Of a stretch of DNA of 64,000 nucleotides, positions 48,857-56,872 are shown piece by piece. A model generated the notes under the pieces. That model was not told the DNA's origin. It did no database searches and saw only the letters and a list, made by a program, of their open reading frames with translations. Numbering within the stretch: the stretch's first letter is position 1; every line of letters starts with the position of its first letter. The stretch is from NCBI GenBank assembly GCA_963728655.1, contig CAVSLD010000001.1, positions 124,001-188,000 on the forward strand, in the 5' to 3' direction. The DNA is from Iamia sp963728655 (GTDB lineage Bacteria; Actinomycetota; Acidimicrobiia; Acidimicrobiales; Iamiaceae). The position numbers and the translations under genes are program-made.

Positions 48857-48870
48857 GTTCCACGTGGAAC
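48857..48870. promoter_or_regulatory. parS: parS site 1
   Basis: GTTCCACGTGGAAC, a perfect 14-bp palindrome. It differs from the usual GTTTCACGTGAAAC only at the symmetric fourth positions (C/G for T/A). ParB CTP-clamp loading site. Confidence 0.9.
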
Positions 48871-50455
48871 GCCGGGCCGGAGCCCGTCGCCCGCGCCACG
48901 GGTCTCGGGACCGCTCCGCGCCGCCGGCGCCTCACCCGGTGCCGGGGCCCTCGGATGCCGGTCCGAGCCCCGGGTCCCGCGCCGCGGCGAGCCGTGAGGT
49001 CGCCCACCGGGTGCCTCGCCCGGGTTCGGGCGCACGCCCTCGGGCCCGGCTCGTCCGTCGGCGACGCCACACGAGCCGCAGCCGGACCAGACCCTGGCGC
49101 GTCGGGCCCTGGGCTGCGCCGAGGGGATGTCGGCCCTGGCCGTGACCGGCAGGGACTCCTGCGGCCGCCGCACGAGGCGCGCCGGCGCCCCCGGGTCGGT
49201 GCCCCTCCCCCGGCGAGACCCTCGACCCCGATCCGCAGCCGGCACCACCCTGGCATCGGTGTCCGGGCCCACGACCGACGGGCGCCCCGCGGGCTGTCTC
49301 GCCACGGCCGTGTGCGGTCGACCCTGGTGGGGCTGCGAGCTCGCTCCCCGTGCGTGGTGACCTCGACCGCATCCCTCGCCCCGGGACCGAGCGCCGGCAC
49401 TCGCCCGATCGAGGCGGCGCCCCACCCACGGGACGGGTCCGCCCAGCCGGTGCGGGCTCGTCGGTCCTGGGCGCACGGGGACCGACCACCGATGCTCCTC
49501 CACGCGGTGGGCACCCTGGGTCGGGCGCCGGTCGACGGCCTGTGGAGGGACCGACCCCCTCTCCGCCGCCCCTCCCCTCGTCCCGGGCTCCTCGAGGGTC
49601 CAGCCGCCACCGCGGCGACGCGCCCGGCCCGTCGGCGGAGCCTGGTCCGGGGAACCCGTGCGGGCCGAGCCCGGACCGACCACCCGGGCCGGGGCCGTGA
49701 GCGAGGCGGACACGGGCGCCGAGGGGACCCGTGGGCCGGCTGCGGCGGGCGCCCGACCCATCGCGACGCAGGGCCCACCGGCGCCCCGCGACCCGGGGGG
49801 CGGGACGGGGCAGCGGCCGGGCGCGGAGCGAGACGGCGCACCCCCCGCCCGCCACGAGGCTCCGTCGCCTCCCGGGCTCCCGGTCCACGGGCTGGGGCCC
49901 GACCTCCGGGGAGCCCGGTGAGGGGCCCGCACGGCGGGCGGGCGCCCGCCGCCGCCGCACCCTGCGCCTGGCTGCCGCGGCCACGGGTCGTCGGGGGCGA
50001 CTCCCCTGGCACGGGGTCCACGGCCCCCCGGTCGGGGTCGGGTCACCGCAAGGCGGGGAGGACCGACCCGGCCGAGGGTCGGGTTCGGAGGTCGGCTCCC
50101 CCACCGTGGCCGACGGTGCCTGCTCCTTTCTCGGGCCGACCCACGCGTCGGGGCCCGCCGCCCCACCGGCCGTTCTCCCCCGTTCCGTCGCCCCTCGGTG
50201 TCCGTGGGTCTCCCCCCGCGGGCCCGGCGCCCAGCCCGGATCGGCGACTGCGCGTCGCATCCCTCAGCCCACGCCCCGCCGGTCCAGGGACAGGAGCGAC
50301 CTGTGGCGGGATCCGATCGGTCGCACGCGGTCGGGCCGTCTCCGGACCCTCACGTGTCGGCGCCGGCGACGCGGCCCGACCCGGAGCGTGTGGCCGGTGG
50401 TCACCCCACCCTGCCGACGCGAGCTCGGGCGAGCGCTCGGCCGGTCCTCCGGGGC

Positions 50456-50469
50456 GTTCCACGTGGAAC
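50456..50469. promoter_or_regulatory. parS: parS site 2
   Basis: GTTCCACGTGGAAC, identical to the other four sites. It lies 109 bp upstream of the DUF2510 start codon, so ParB spreading may affect that promoter. Confidence 0.9.
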
Positions 50470-50577
50470 ACCGGTGTGCTCCGGGAGGCACGGGCTCGGG
50501 GTGGGGTCCCCGCCGATCGGCCCTCGCCGTCACCCCTCCGGCGGGCCATGATGCGGCGAGGAGAGAGGGGGGATCCG

Positions 50578-51760
50578 GTGGCCTGGAACGTCGTGGGCGT
50601 GGTGGACGAGGGGGCGGACAGCAGCGGGCTGTACCCGACGACGGTCGCCGGGTGGTCCGGCATCAACGTCGCCCTGGAGGCGGGGGAGGAGGTCGTGCAC
50701 CGCGGCGCCATCGCCGGGGTGCAGGTGCTGCGCTGGGAGGGACGGTCACCCCGGGTGGTGTTCCAGGTCGACAAGAAGGGCCGGCTCTGGATCACGGACC
50801 GGCGGGTGATCATCTCGTACCCCATGTGGGCGCCGGCCGAGCCAGGACCGCTCGAGGTCGTCACCGTGCCCGGGCAGGAGGTGGGACGCACCCACCGTCA
50901 CCTGGTCGGCCACCTGCGCCTCACCCAGATCCGGGAGGTCGGGGTCAGCTACGACCGTCCCCGAGGCCTCCTGCTGACGACCACCGACGCCACGGAGGTC
51001 GAGGATCCAGACCGAGCACCCCAGGTCGCCCTGCACGTCCTGCACACGACGCTGGGCGGCCACGACACCGTCGCGACCCGGATCCTCCACGGGTCGGCCC
51101 GGGCCCACGAGCAGCGAGGCGCGCTTCGTCGTCGACGGGTCGCTGCGCCAGGTGTGGGCGGACCTCCAGACGTATCGCTTCCCGTGGGAGGGTGGGCCGG
51201 GGGACCCCATCGTGTCCCGCCTCCTCGGCCCCCACCTCCCTGTGGTGCGGGAGCGACCTGCCTCCGCGGGGGCCTGGGCGCCCGACCCGACCGGCCGGGC
51301 CGAGCAGCGGTACTGGGACGGGACGGGGTGGACGGTCCACGTGGCCTGCGGCGGCCGGACCTGGGTCGACAGCACCCCGGCGCCCGGGCGGCGCGCGGGG
51401 CCCGACGATCCCCCGACCCCCGGAGCGGGGAGCGGTGCGCCCGCCGGGGTCGCCCCCGACGCTGCGTCGGGCGCCGGCCCCCTCGTCTTGCCGGGCGCAC
51501 CTCCGCCTCGGGTCGCGAGCACGCCGGGGCGACCGGTCCTCGACCCGCCGGATCGCCCGGATGCGGCGGCGACCGTGGTGCTCCAGGTCCCTGCGCAGGC
51601 CTCGGGGTCGGCGCCCGGCGACCCCCCGCCGGCAGAGGCGCCACCGGCCCAGTGGGCCGCTGACCCCCACGGTCGCCACCAGCTGCGCTACTTCGACGGA
51701 CACGCCTGGACCGGCCACGTCGCAGACGGCGGCGCCGTCGGGCACGACCCCTGGCCCTGA
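50578..51760 (+). CDS. PH-like protein with two DUF2510 domains, embedded in the parS array (one frame break)
   Basis: About 393 aa. The N-terminal ~180 residues look like a PH-like beta domain: INVALEAGEEVVHRGAIAGV, then VVFQVDKKGRLWITDRRVII and LTQIREVGVSYDRPRGLLLT. After a break at ~51112 (CAGCGAGGCG, between AHEQ and ARFVVDGSLRQVW) come two DUF2510 repeats: WAPDPTGRAEQRYWDGTGWT and WAADPHGRHQLRYFDGHAWT, joined by a Pro/Ala linker. No membrane segment or signal is seen. DUF2510 is a short actinobacterial domain with no known function. GTG 50578 follows GGAGAGAGGGG. parS sites lie 109 bp before and 35 bp after the gene, which suggests a chromosome-organisation link (inference). Confidence 0.75.
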
Positions 51761-51794
51761 GCCGGCCCCACCGGGGGGCCTGATCGGCGGTGGT

Positions 51795-51808
51795 GTTCCA
51801 CGTGGAAC
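51795..51808. promoter_or_regulatory. parS: parS site 3
   Basis: GTTCCACGTGGAAC, 35 bp downstream of the DUF2510 gene stop; identical to the other sites. Confidence 0.9.
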
Positions 51809-52077
51809 CCTCGAGGGCCGCCCGGTGAGGTGCGGCGGACGGGGGGCGGCCCCCGATCGCCCAGGCGGAGGGTCCCGACGGTGCGGGGCCCCGCGAGCGG
51901 GCACCGGGCCCCACCGGGGGGAGGACGGCATCGCCCGATCCATGGCCTTCGACGTGTCTCCGGCGCTCGGCGACGAAGGGGTCGCCCGGGACCTGCGCAT
52001 GGCCGCGGGGCAACCGCGGGAGGGGGTGTGCGGGCCGAACGGGACGGTCATGACCGGAGGGCGCAGGGATGCGCACT

Positions 52078-52091
52078 GTTCCACGTGGAAC
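52078..52091. promoter_or_regulatory. parS: parS site 4
   Basis: GTTCCACGTGGAAC with T before and G after, identical core; 283 bp from parS 3 (start to start). Confidence 0.9.
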
Positions 52092-52450
52092 GCCCGCTCC
52101 CGCGGCGCGGCCGGGCTGCAGCCCCGGAGGGCTCGGAGCGACGCCGCCCGCAGGGGAGCGGTGACGGCGGGGACCGGGGCCGACCGCCGACCAGGTGGGC
52201 CCTCGTCCGCACCGAGAGCTCGATCGTACGGTCCGACCGCATGGTCGCACCCGTGCCCCGATCCGAGGGGGCACCGCACGCCGCCGCGGCCCCGGTGGTG
52301 CGGGGCCGGGTATGCCGCCCAGGACGGCCCGGCGCCAGCGCGCCCGCTGCCGTCGGGGGTGGGCGGAGCGGTGCCCCTCCGAGGTGCGACCTCCGGGCGG
52401 GTCGCACCCGGGCCCCTCCCCGGCGGCCGCCCGGGCGCCCGGAGGTCGGG

Positions 52451-52600
52451 CCGTGCGGACGGGTGGGCGGCGTCGCGTGCCCCACGTCCGCCGCCCATCT
52501 GAGGGAACCGGCGCGTCGGCGGCGGGTGCGGACGGGTGGGCGGCAGAGCGCGCCCACGTCCCGTGCGCCGGAGAGGGGGGGACCGGCGCGTCGGCGGCAG
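52451..52600. repeat. Imperfect ~74-bp direct repeat
   Basis: GTGCGGACGGGTGGGCGGC occurs at 52453 and 52526, and ACCGGCGCGTCGGCGGC at 52507 and 52582. The two overlapping pairs give spacings of 73 and 75 bp, i.e. about two units of a degenerate tandem repeat within the parA-upstream spacer. Confidence 0.7.
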
Positions 52601-52965
52601 GGCGCGGGCCTGCAGGTGCACCGCCGGGTCGGGACCACGCCGGCGGCGGCGGTCCCGCGGCCCGTCCCTGCGGACCACGTCGACCCCCCTCGCACCTCGC
52701 CTCCCACGACCTCGGCCGCCTCGGCGACACAGGTCCGAGGTGACCGCGACGGGTCTCGCCGCCGCCCGCGGCGACCGGACGGCGCGCCGATGGGCCGCCC
52801 CCCTGCGCCGGGGCCGGAGGCTCCGTCGCGAGCCCGGCGCCGATCGCGCCCGCCGGCGGGACGGGCCTGGGGCAGAGCGCGGAGGGCCCCGTGCCGCTCC
52901 CTCGGGGCCGCGGCGTCCGCAGACACCTGGCGTCGGGTGGCCGTCGACCGGTGCCCCCCCGGTGC

Positions 52966-52979
52966 GTTCCACGTGGAAC
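52966..52979. promoter_or_regulatory. parS: parS site 5
   Basis: GTTCCACGTGGAAC, 51 bp before the parA start codon, close enough to overlap its promoter or leader. Confidence 0.9.
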
Positions 52980-53030
52980 AGCGGGGACGGGATGCTTGCA
53001 TGTTGAGGGTTGTGCCGCGAGGATGTGCCG

Positions 53031-53969
53031 GTGACCGCGACCTCTGAGGATCCCGACGTCGCGGATCCGGGCCGGGCGATCTTCGACCAGCTGAGGGCCG
53101 AGGAGATCTCCGAGGCCCAGGCGGTCATCGACGAGCCGGCCCCTCCCGAGCCGCCTCCGGCACCGGTCGAGGAGGTGGCGGCCGACGAGCTGCCCCGGGA
53201 CGGGCTCCCCCGGGTCATCGCCATCGCCAACCAGAAGGGCGGGGTGGGCAAGACCACCACGGCGGTGAACCTCGGGGCCTGCCTGGCCGACCTCGGCTAC
53301 CGGGTGCTGGTGGTCGACCTGGACCCCCAGGGCAACGCCAGCACGGGGCTGGGCATCAACGTCCGCGAGCTGGAGACGTCGATGTACGACGTCATCCTGC
53401 ACGACGCGCCCCTCGAGGACTGCGTGGAGGGCACCGCCATCCGCAACCTCCTGGTCGCCCCCTCCGCGCTCGACCTGGCCGGGGCCGAGATCGAGCTGGT
53501 GCCGGCCTTCAGCAGGGAGATGCGGCTGCGCAACGCGATCGACCAGGTGCGCGACGACTTCGACTACGTCCTGATCGACTGCCCCCCCTCGCTGGGCCTG
53601 CTGACGGTGAACGCCATGGCTGCGGCCCGCGAGGTGCTCGTGCCCATCCAGTGCGAGTACTACGCCCTGGAGGGCCTGGGCCAGCTCATCCGCAACGTGA
53701 ACCTGGTCAAGAAGAACCTGAACCGGGAGCTCCAGGTCTCCACCATCGTCCTGGTCATGTACGACGCCCGGACCAAGCTCAGCGACCAGGTCGGCCAGGA
53801 GGTCCGGGAGCACTTCGGCGACAAGGTCTGCCGGCAGGTGATCCCCCGCACCGTGCGACTCTCGGAGGCGCCGTCCTACGGCCAGCCGATCATCGCGTTC
53901 GATCCCGGTTCCCGGGGGGCCATCGCCTACCGCGAGCTGGCCAAGGAGGTCAGCCATGGCCCGGCGTAG
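53031..53969 (+). CDS. parA: Chromosome-partitioning ATPase ParA (Soj)
   Basis: 312 aa. An acidic, Pro-rich ~55-residue extension precedes the deviant Walker A IANQKGGVGKTTTAVNLGAC. Then VLVVDLDPQGNASTGLGINV (Walker A'/switch), YVLIDCPPSLGLLTVNAMAA (Walker B) and the C-terminal LSEAPSYGQPIIAFDPGSRG. ParA moves ParB-parS complexes after replication. GTG 53031 has GAGGATGTGCCG upstream; GTG 53025 is an alternative start. It overlaps parB by 14 nt and is preceded by five parS sites. Frame intact. Confidence 0.97.
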   Translation: MTATSEDPDVADPGRAIFDQLRAEEISEAQAVIDEPAPPEPPPAPVEEVAADELPRDGLPRVIAIANQKGGVGKTTTAVNLGACLADLGYRVLVVDLDPQGNASTGLGINVRELETSMYDVILHDAPLEDCVEGTAIRNLLVAPSALDLAGAEIELVPAFSREMRLRNAIDQVRDDFDYVLIDCPPSLGLLTVNAMAAAREVLVPIQCEYYALEGLGQLIRNVNLVKKNLNRELQVSTIVLVMYDARTKLSDQVGQEVREHFGDKVCRQVIPRTVRLSEAPSYGQPIIAFDPGSRGAIAYRELAKEVSHGPA

Positions 53970-54861
53970 CGGACTGGGACGGGGCCTCGACGCCCTCATC
54001 CCCGGCTCGACCGAGGAACCCGTGGCCGAGGAGGCCGCTCCCGTCGGTCCGGGGCTGACCGACCTGCTGGTCGCCGACATCGAGCCCAACCCGCACCAGC
54101 CCCGCAGCCAGTTCGACGAGGACTCCCTCGCCGCCCTGGCGGCCAGCATCCGCGAGCTGGGCGTGCTCCAGCCCGTGCTGGTGCGCCCGGTCGACGGGCG
54201 CTTCGAGCTCATCGCCGGCGAGCGCCGCTGGCGTGCCGCCCGCCGGGCCGGTCTCGACCGCATCCCGGCCGTGGTCCGGGCCATCGACGACAGCACCTCG
54301 CTCGAGCAGGCCGTGGTCGAGAACCTGCACCGCCAGGACCTCAACCCCCTGGAGGAGGCGGGCGCGTACCAGCAGCTGGTCGAGGACTTCGGGCTGACCC
54401 AGGAGGAGGTGGCCCGGCGGGTGGGGCGGTCCCGCTCCGCGGTGGCCAACATCCTGCGCCTGTTCCAGCTCCCGCCGTCGGTGCAGCGCATGGTCCGCGA
54501 CGGCCAGCTCACCGCCGGCCACGCCCGCGGCCTGCTGGGCAGCCCCGACCGGGCCTTCCAGGAGGCCCTGGCCCGCAAGGCCGTGGAGGAGTCCCTCACC
54601 GTCCGCGACGTGGAGGAGGCGGTGCGCGAGCGCCAGGCCGGCGACACGCCGCCGGCCCGTGCATCGGGGCCCGCCCCCGAGCCCGGCCAGACGCGCCCGC
54701 CCGGCATCCTCGAGCTCGAGGGCCTGCTGTCGGACCGCCTCGACACCCGCGTCCTGGTCTCGATGGGCGCCAAGCGGGGGCGGGTCGTGATCGACTTCGC
54801 CACCATCGAGGACCTCGAGCGGATCTACCGGTTGATCACCGACCCCACCGCCCACCACTGA
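53956..54861 (+). CDS. parB: Chromosome-partitioning CTPase ParB (Spo0J)
   Basis: 301 aa. N-terminal RRSGLGRGLDALIPGSTEEP, ParB/Srx CTP-binding core VADIEPNPHQPRSQFDEDSL and LIAGERRWRAARRAGLDRIP with ENLHRQDLNPLEEAGAYQQL. The helix-turn-helix is LTQEEVARRVGRSRSAVANI, followed by LTAGHARGLLGSPDRAFQEA. The dimerisation end is RVVIDFATIEDLERIYRLI. It loads at parS and spreads as a CTP-dependent clamp. ATG 53956 lies within the end of parA (coupled). Frame intact. Confidence 0.98.
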   Translation: MARRSGLGRGLDALIPGSTEEPVAEEAAPVGPGLTDLLVADIEPNPHQPRSQFDEDSLAALAASIRELGVLQPVLVRPVDGRFELIAGERRWRAARRAGLDRIPAVVRAIDDSTSLEQAVVENLHRQDLNPLEEAGAYQQLVEDFGLTQEEVARRVGRSRSAVANILRLFQLPPSVQRMVRDGQLTAGHARGLLGSPDRAFQEALARKAVEESLTVRDVEEAVRERQAGDTPPARASGPAPEPGQTRPPGILELEGLLSDRLDTRVLVSMGAKRGRVVIDFATIEDLERIYRLITDPTAHH

Positions 54862-55318
54862 CCCGCGTGGGTCCCTCGACCCCTGCGGTGCGGGTCGAGC
54901 CGCCATCTCCCGACCCTCGACCGAGGGTGGCCCTGGTCACATCGGACTCGCCCTGAACCTCGGGGTGCGCGTTTGCCACAGGCTGTGGACAAACCGGTGG
55001 ATGACGGTGAGCCTCGACTGCTCCCTGAGGGACCGCGCCGCGGGCGCTCCGCACCGGTGGTTCAGTCCGGAACCGTCACCCGGGAGGGTGGAGACGGCCC
55101 GGGGCCGGGGTCTGCCGTCTTTGACGAAACGTCAGCGAACCGCGGGCGCGACCCATCGCCCTCGTGGGCCGGGCGCGGCCGATCACGCCAGAGGGCCCCA
55201 GCGGGCGCCCTGGGCCGTCGGACCTCGCCGCGGCCCTGATCACCCGGGGGCCGGGCCTCCAGGGCGTCAGGCGGCGATCTCGACGGAGGTCCCCACCACG
55301 CGCGACCGACCCGATCGG
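54862..55318. other. 457-bp convergent spacer between parB and cwlM
   Basis: No gene seen. A short hairpin (ACCCTC-GACC-GAGGGT, 54913-54928) follows parB and may end its transcript. A DnaA-box-like TGTGGACAA at 54982-54990 lies within a Cys/Trp-rich non-gene stretch. The rest is GC-rich without features. Confidence 0.5.
54913..54928 (+). terminator. Short hairpin downstream of parB
   Basis: ACCCTC-GACC-GAGGGT, a 6-bp stem with a 4-nt loop, about 50 bp after the parB stop; weak terminator candidate. Confidence 0.4.
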
Positions 55319-56344
55319 TCAGGGCGAGGCCGGGAGGGGGTCGGCGATCCAGGCGCCGACGGTGTCGCGCACGAGGGCGGCGAGCACCGGGTTGCGCTCG
55401 ACCACGCGGCGTGGAGGGGCCAGCTCGCACACCACCGCCGGCATGCGGGTCTCGCGGAGCACCGGGAGGCGCATGCCGGTGACGGCGACGTCGGTGTCGA
55501 GGGCGGTCGCTCCACCGAGTCCCTCGGCCAGCAGGGTGGCCAGGCGGTGGCCGCCCTCGGAGTGGAACGCCGCGGTGGCGTAGAACGCGCAGCGGGACTC
55601 GTCGTGGGCCCGGAGCCCGAGGTAGAGGTCGGCCTCGAGGGCGTTGGCCTCCTGGGCCTGGGCCGACCCGTCGGGGTGGCTGGTGATCACCACGGTGGCG
55701 CCCGCGGCCTGGAGGGCCCGCTCGGCGGCCACCGCCAGGGCCCCCACGCCGCCGAGGTCGCCGATGACGACACGGCGCCCGGCCAGCTGGCGCGGCGTGG
55801 CCCGCAGGCGGGCCCGCTCCACCACGCCGGCCTTGACCGTGGTGGGGGTGCGGGCGTCGAGGCGGACCAGCTCGGCGATGGTCTCCGGGCCACAGATGCC
55901 GTCGACCGTGAGACCACAGTTGCGCTGGAAGTCCTGCAGGGCCCGGCGGGAGCGGGGACCCAGGATGCCGTCGACGCGGTCGTCGAGGAACCCGAGACCG
56001 CCCAGGCGGACCTGCAGGTCGGTGACGTCGTCGCCCCGCAGCATGGGGGTGCGCTCGTAGAGGAGCCGGTCGCCCAGCCGCCACCCGGCCTCGACCAGGG
56101 CGGACCAGGTCTCGCGCCCGCAGACGCCGTCGACCCGGATGCCCCGGCTCTGCTGGAAGCGCCGCACCGCATCCTCGGTGGCGGCGCCGTAGGTGCCGTC
56201 GTCGTCGAGGTCGACGCCGACGGCGCGGAGCCGGTCCTGGAGGTCGGCCACGGCCGCACCGGAGGCCGGCGGGCGCAGCGGCAGCCCCGTCACCGGATCG
56301 CCGGTGCCGGGCGCCGCGGGCCGGGGGGGAGGACCGTCGGACAC
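55319..56344 (-). CDS. cwlM: CwlM-like protein: two peptidoglycan-binding domains plus amidase_3-type domain
   Basis: 341 aa. Two PG_binding_1 repeats: AVADLQDRLRAVGVDLDDDG...AVRRFQQSRGIRVDGVCG and DVTDLQVRLGGLGFLDDRVD...ALQDFQRNCGLTVDGICGPE. An amidase_3-like domain follows (VVITSHPDGSAQAQEANALE, YLGLRAHDESRCAFYATAAF, PAVVCELAPP). The position next to trxA/trxB and parB equals Rv3915 (CwlM), which in mycobacteria is a phosphorylated regulator of MurA rather than a working amidase. The usual zinc His after the first strand is not evident here and the loop reads LRAHDESRCAFYA, so catalysis is doubtful. GTG 56344; no signal peptide, consistent with a cytoplasmic role. Confidence 0.85.
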   Translation of the reverse strand: MSDGPPPRPAAPGTGDPVTGLPLRPPASGAAVADLQDRLRAVGVDLDDDGTYGAATEDAVRRFQQSRGIRVDGVCGRETWSALVEAGWRLGDRLLYERTPMLRGDDVTDLQVRLGGLGFLDDRVDGILGPRSRRALQDFQRNCGLTVDGICGPETIAELVRLDARTPTTVKAGVVERARLRATPRQLAGRRVVIGDLGGVGALAVAAERALQAAGATVVITSHPDGSAQAQEANALEADLYLGLRAHDESRCAFYATAAFHSEGGHRLATLLAEGLGGATALDTDVAVTGMRLPVLRETRMPAVVCELAPPRRVVERNPVLAALVRDTVGAWIADPLPASP

Positions 56345-56421
56345 CGTCGCAGGCTAGTGGGGGACCCGGTGGCCCGACCCGGCCGGGTGGTGGGGGTCAC
56401 CCCGACGGCGCCCGGGCGCGA

Positions 56422-56454
56422 CGAGGGCGGGCCGGTGGGACCGGCCCGCCCTCG
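56422..56454 (-). terminator. 15-bp hairpin downstream of trxA
   Basis: CGAGGGCGGGCCGGT-GGG-ACCGGCCCGCCCTCG is a perfect 15-bp stem with a 3-nt loop, 8 bp after the trxA stop on the minus strand. No T run. It is the strongest hairpin I see in the window and probably ends the trxBA transcript before cwlM. Confidence 0.75.
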
Positions 56455-56462
56455 CTCGGTGA

Positions 56463-56789
56463 CTACAGGTGGGCGCTGATCTCCTCGACCAGCTGGCCCT
56501 TGCCCTTGGCGCCGACCAGGCGGGCCTCGGGGGTGCCCTCCTTGAAGAGGATGAGCGTGGGGATGCTCATCACGTCGAAGCGGCGGGCGATGTCGGGGTT
56601 GTCGTCGACGTTGAGCTTGGCGATCCGCACGCGGTCACCGTGCTCGTCGGCGATCTCCTCGAGGATGGGGGCGATGGCCTTGCACGGCCCGCACCACTCC
56701 GCCCAGAAGTCGACGAGGACGGGGAGGTCCGACGACGCCACCGTCTCGTCGAAGCTGGTGGTGCTGAGGGTCTCGACACCGTTGGCCAT
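56463..56789 (-). CDS. trxA: Thioredoxin
   Basis: 108 aa, standard thioredoxin. LVDFWAEWCGPCKAIAPILE contains the WCGPC active site; the cis-Pro loop is DVMSIPTLILFKEG and the central strand IAKLNVDDNPDIARRF. It reduces protein disulfides using electrons from TrxB, encoded 83 bp upstream. ATG 56789 follows AAGGAGAC. Frame intact. Confidence 0.98.
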   Translation of the reverse strand: MANGVETLSTTSFDETVASSDLPVLVDFWAEWCGPCKAIAPILEEIADEHGDRVRIAKLNVDDNPDIARRFDVMSIPTLILFKEGTPEARLVGAKGKGQLVEEISAHL

Positions 56790-56872
56790 GGTTGTCTCCT
56801 TGCTGTGGGACTGGGGGCCGAGGATCGGCCTGCAGGTGGGGGAACACCGGAAGGGCCCGGACCCTTCCGCGA

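Larger units (their letters stand above)
48424..50577. other. 2.15-kb GC-rich spacer without a credible gene, contains two parS sites
   Basis: Long open frames exist in nearly all six frames, but all translate to Arg/Pro/Gly/Ala-rich text without domains, ribosome sites or the codon pattern of neighbouring genes; this is what extreme GC alone produces. Two parS palindromes lie inside, and the last 120 bp should carry the promoter of the DUF2510 gene. I see no RNA gene. The function, if any, is probably partition-complex loading space. Confidence 0.6.
51761..53030. other. 1.27-kb GC-rich spacer upstream of parA, three parS sites
   Basis: Same character as the spacer before the DUF2510 gene: open frames in several phases, all low-complexity and motif-free. 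It holds parS sites 3-5 and an imperfect direct repeat at ~52451-52600. The parA promoter must lie near its end, close to parS 5, so parA could be ParB-repressed. Confidence 0.6.

Noticed and set aside
51334..51346. GGTCCACGTGGCC, a possible sixth parS
   Set aside because: Both outer bases of each arm differ from the five perfect sites, and it is inside DUF2510 coding sequence; chance similarity is likely.
48757..51663. A 968-codon open frame crossing the parS spacer into the DUF2510 gene
   Set aside because: Only its part from 50578 has protein-like text; upstream it is Arg/Pro/Gly-rich without motifs, as GC-rich non-coding DNA gives in every frame.
54982..54990. TGTGGACAA, an exact DnaA box after parB
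   Set aside because: A single 9-mer of this type is expected by chance at this scale and no further boxes surround it; I list it in the spacer but do not call an origin.
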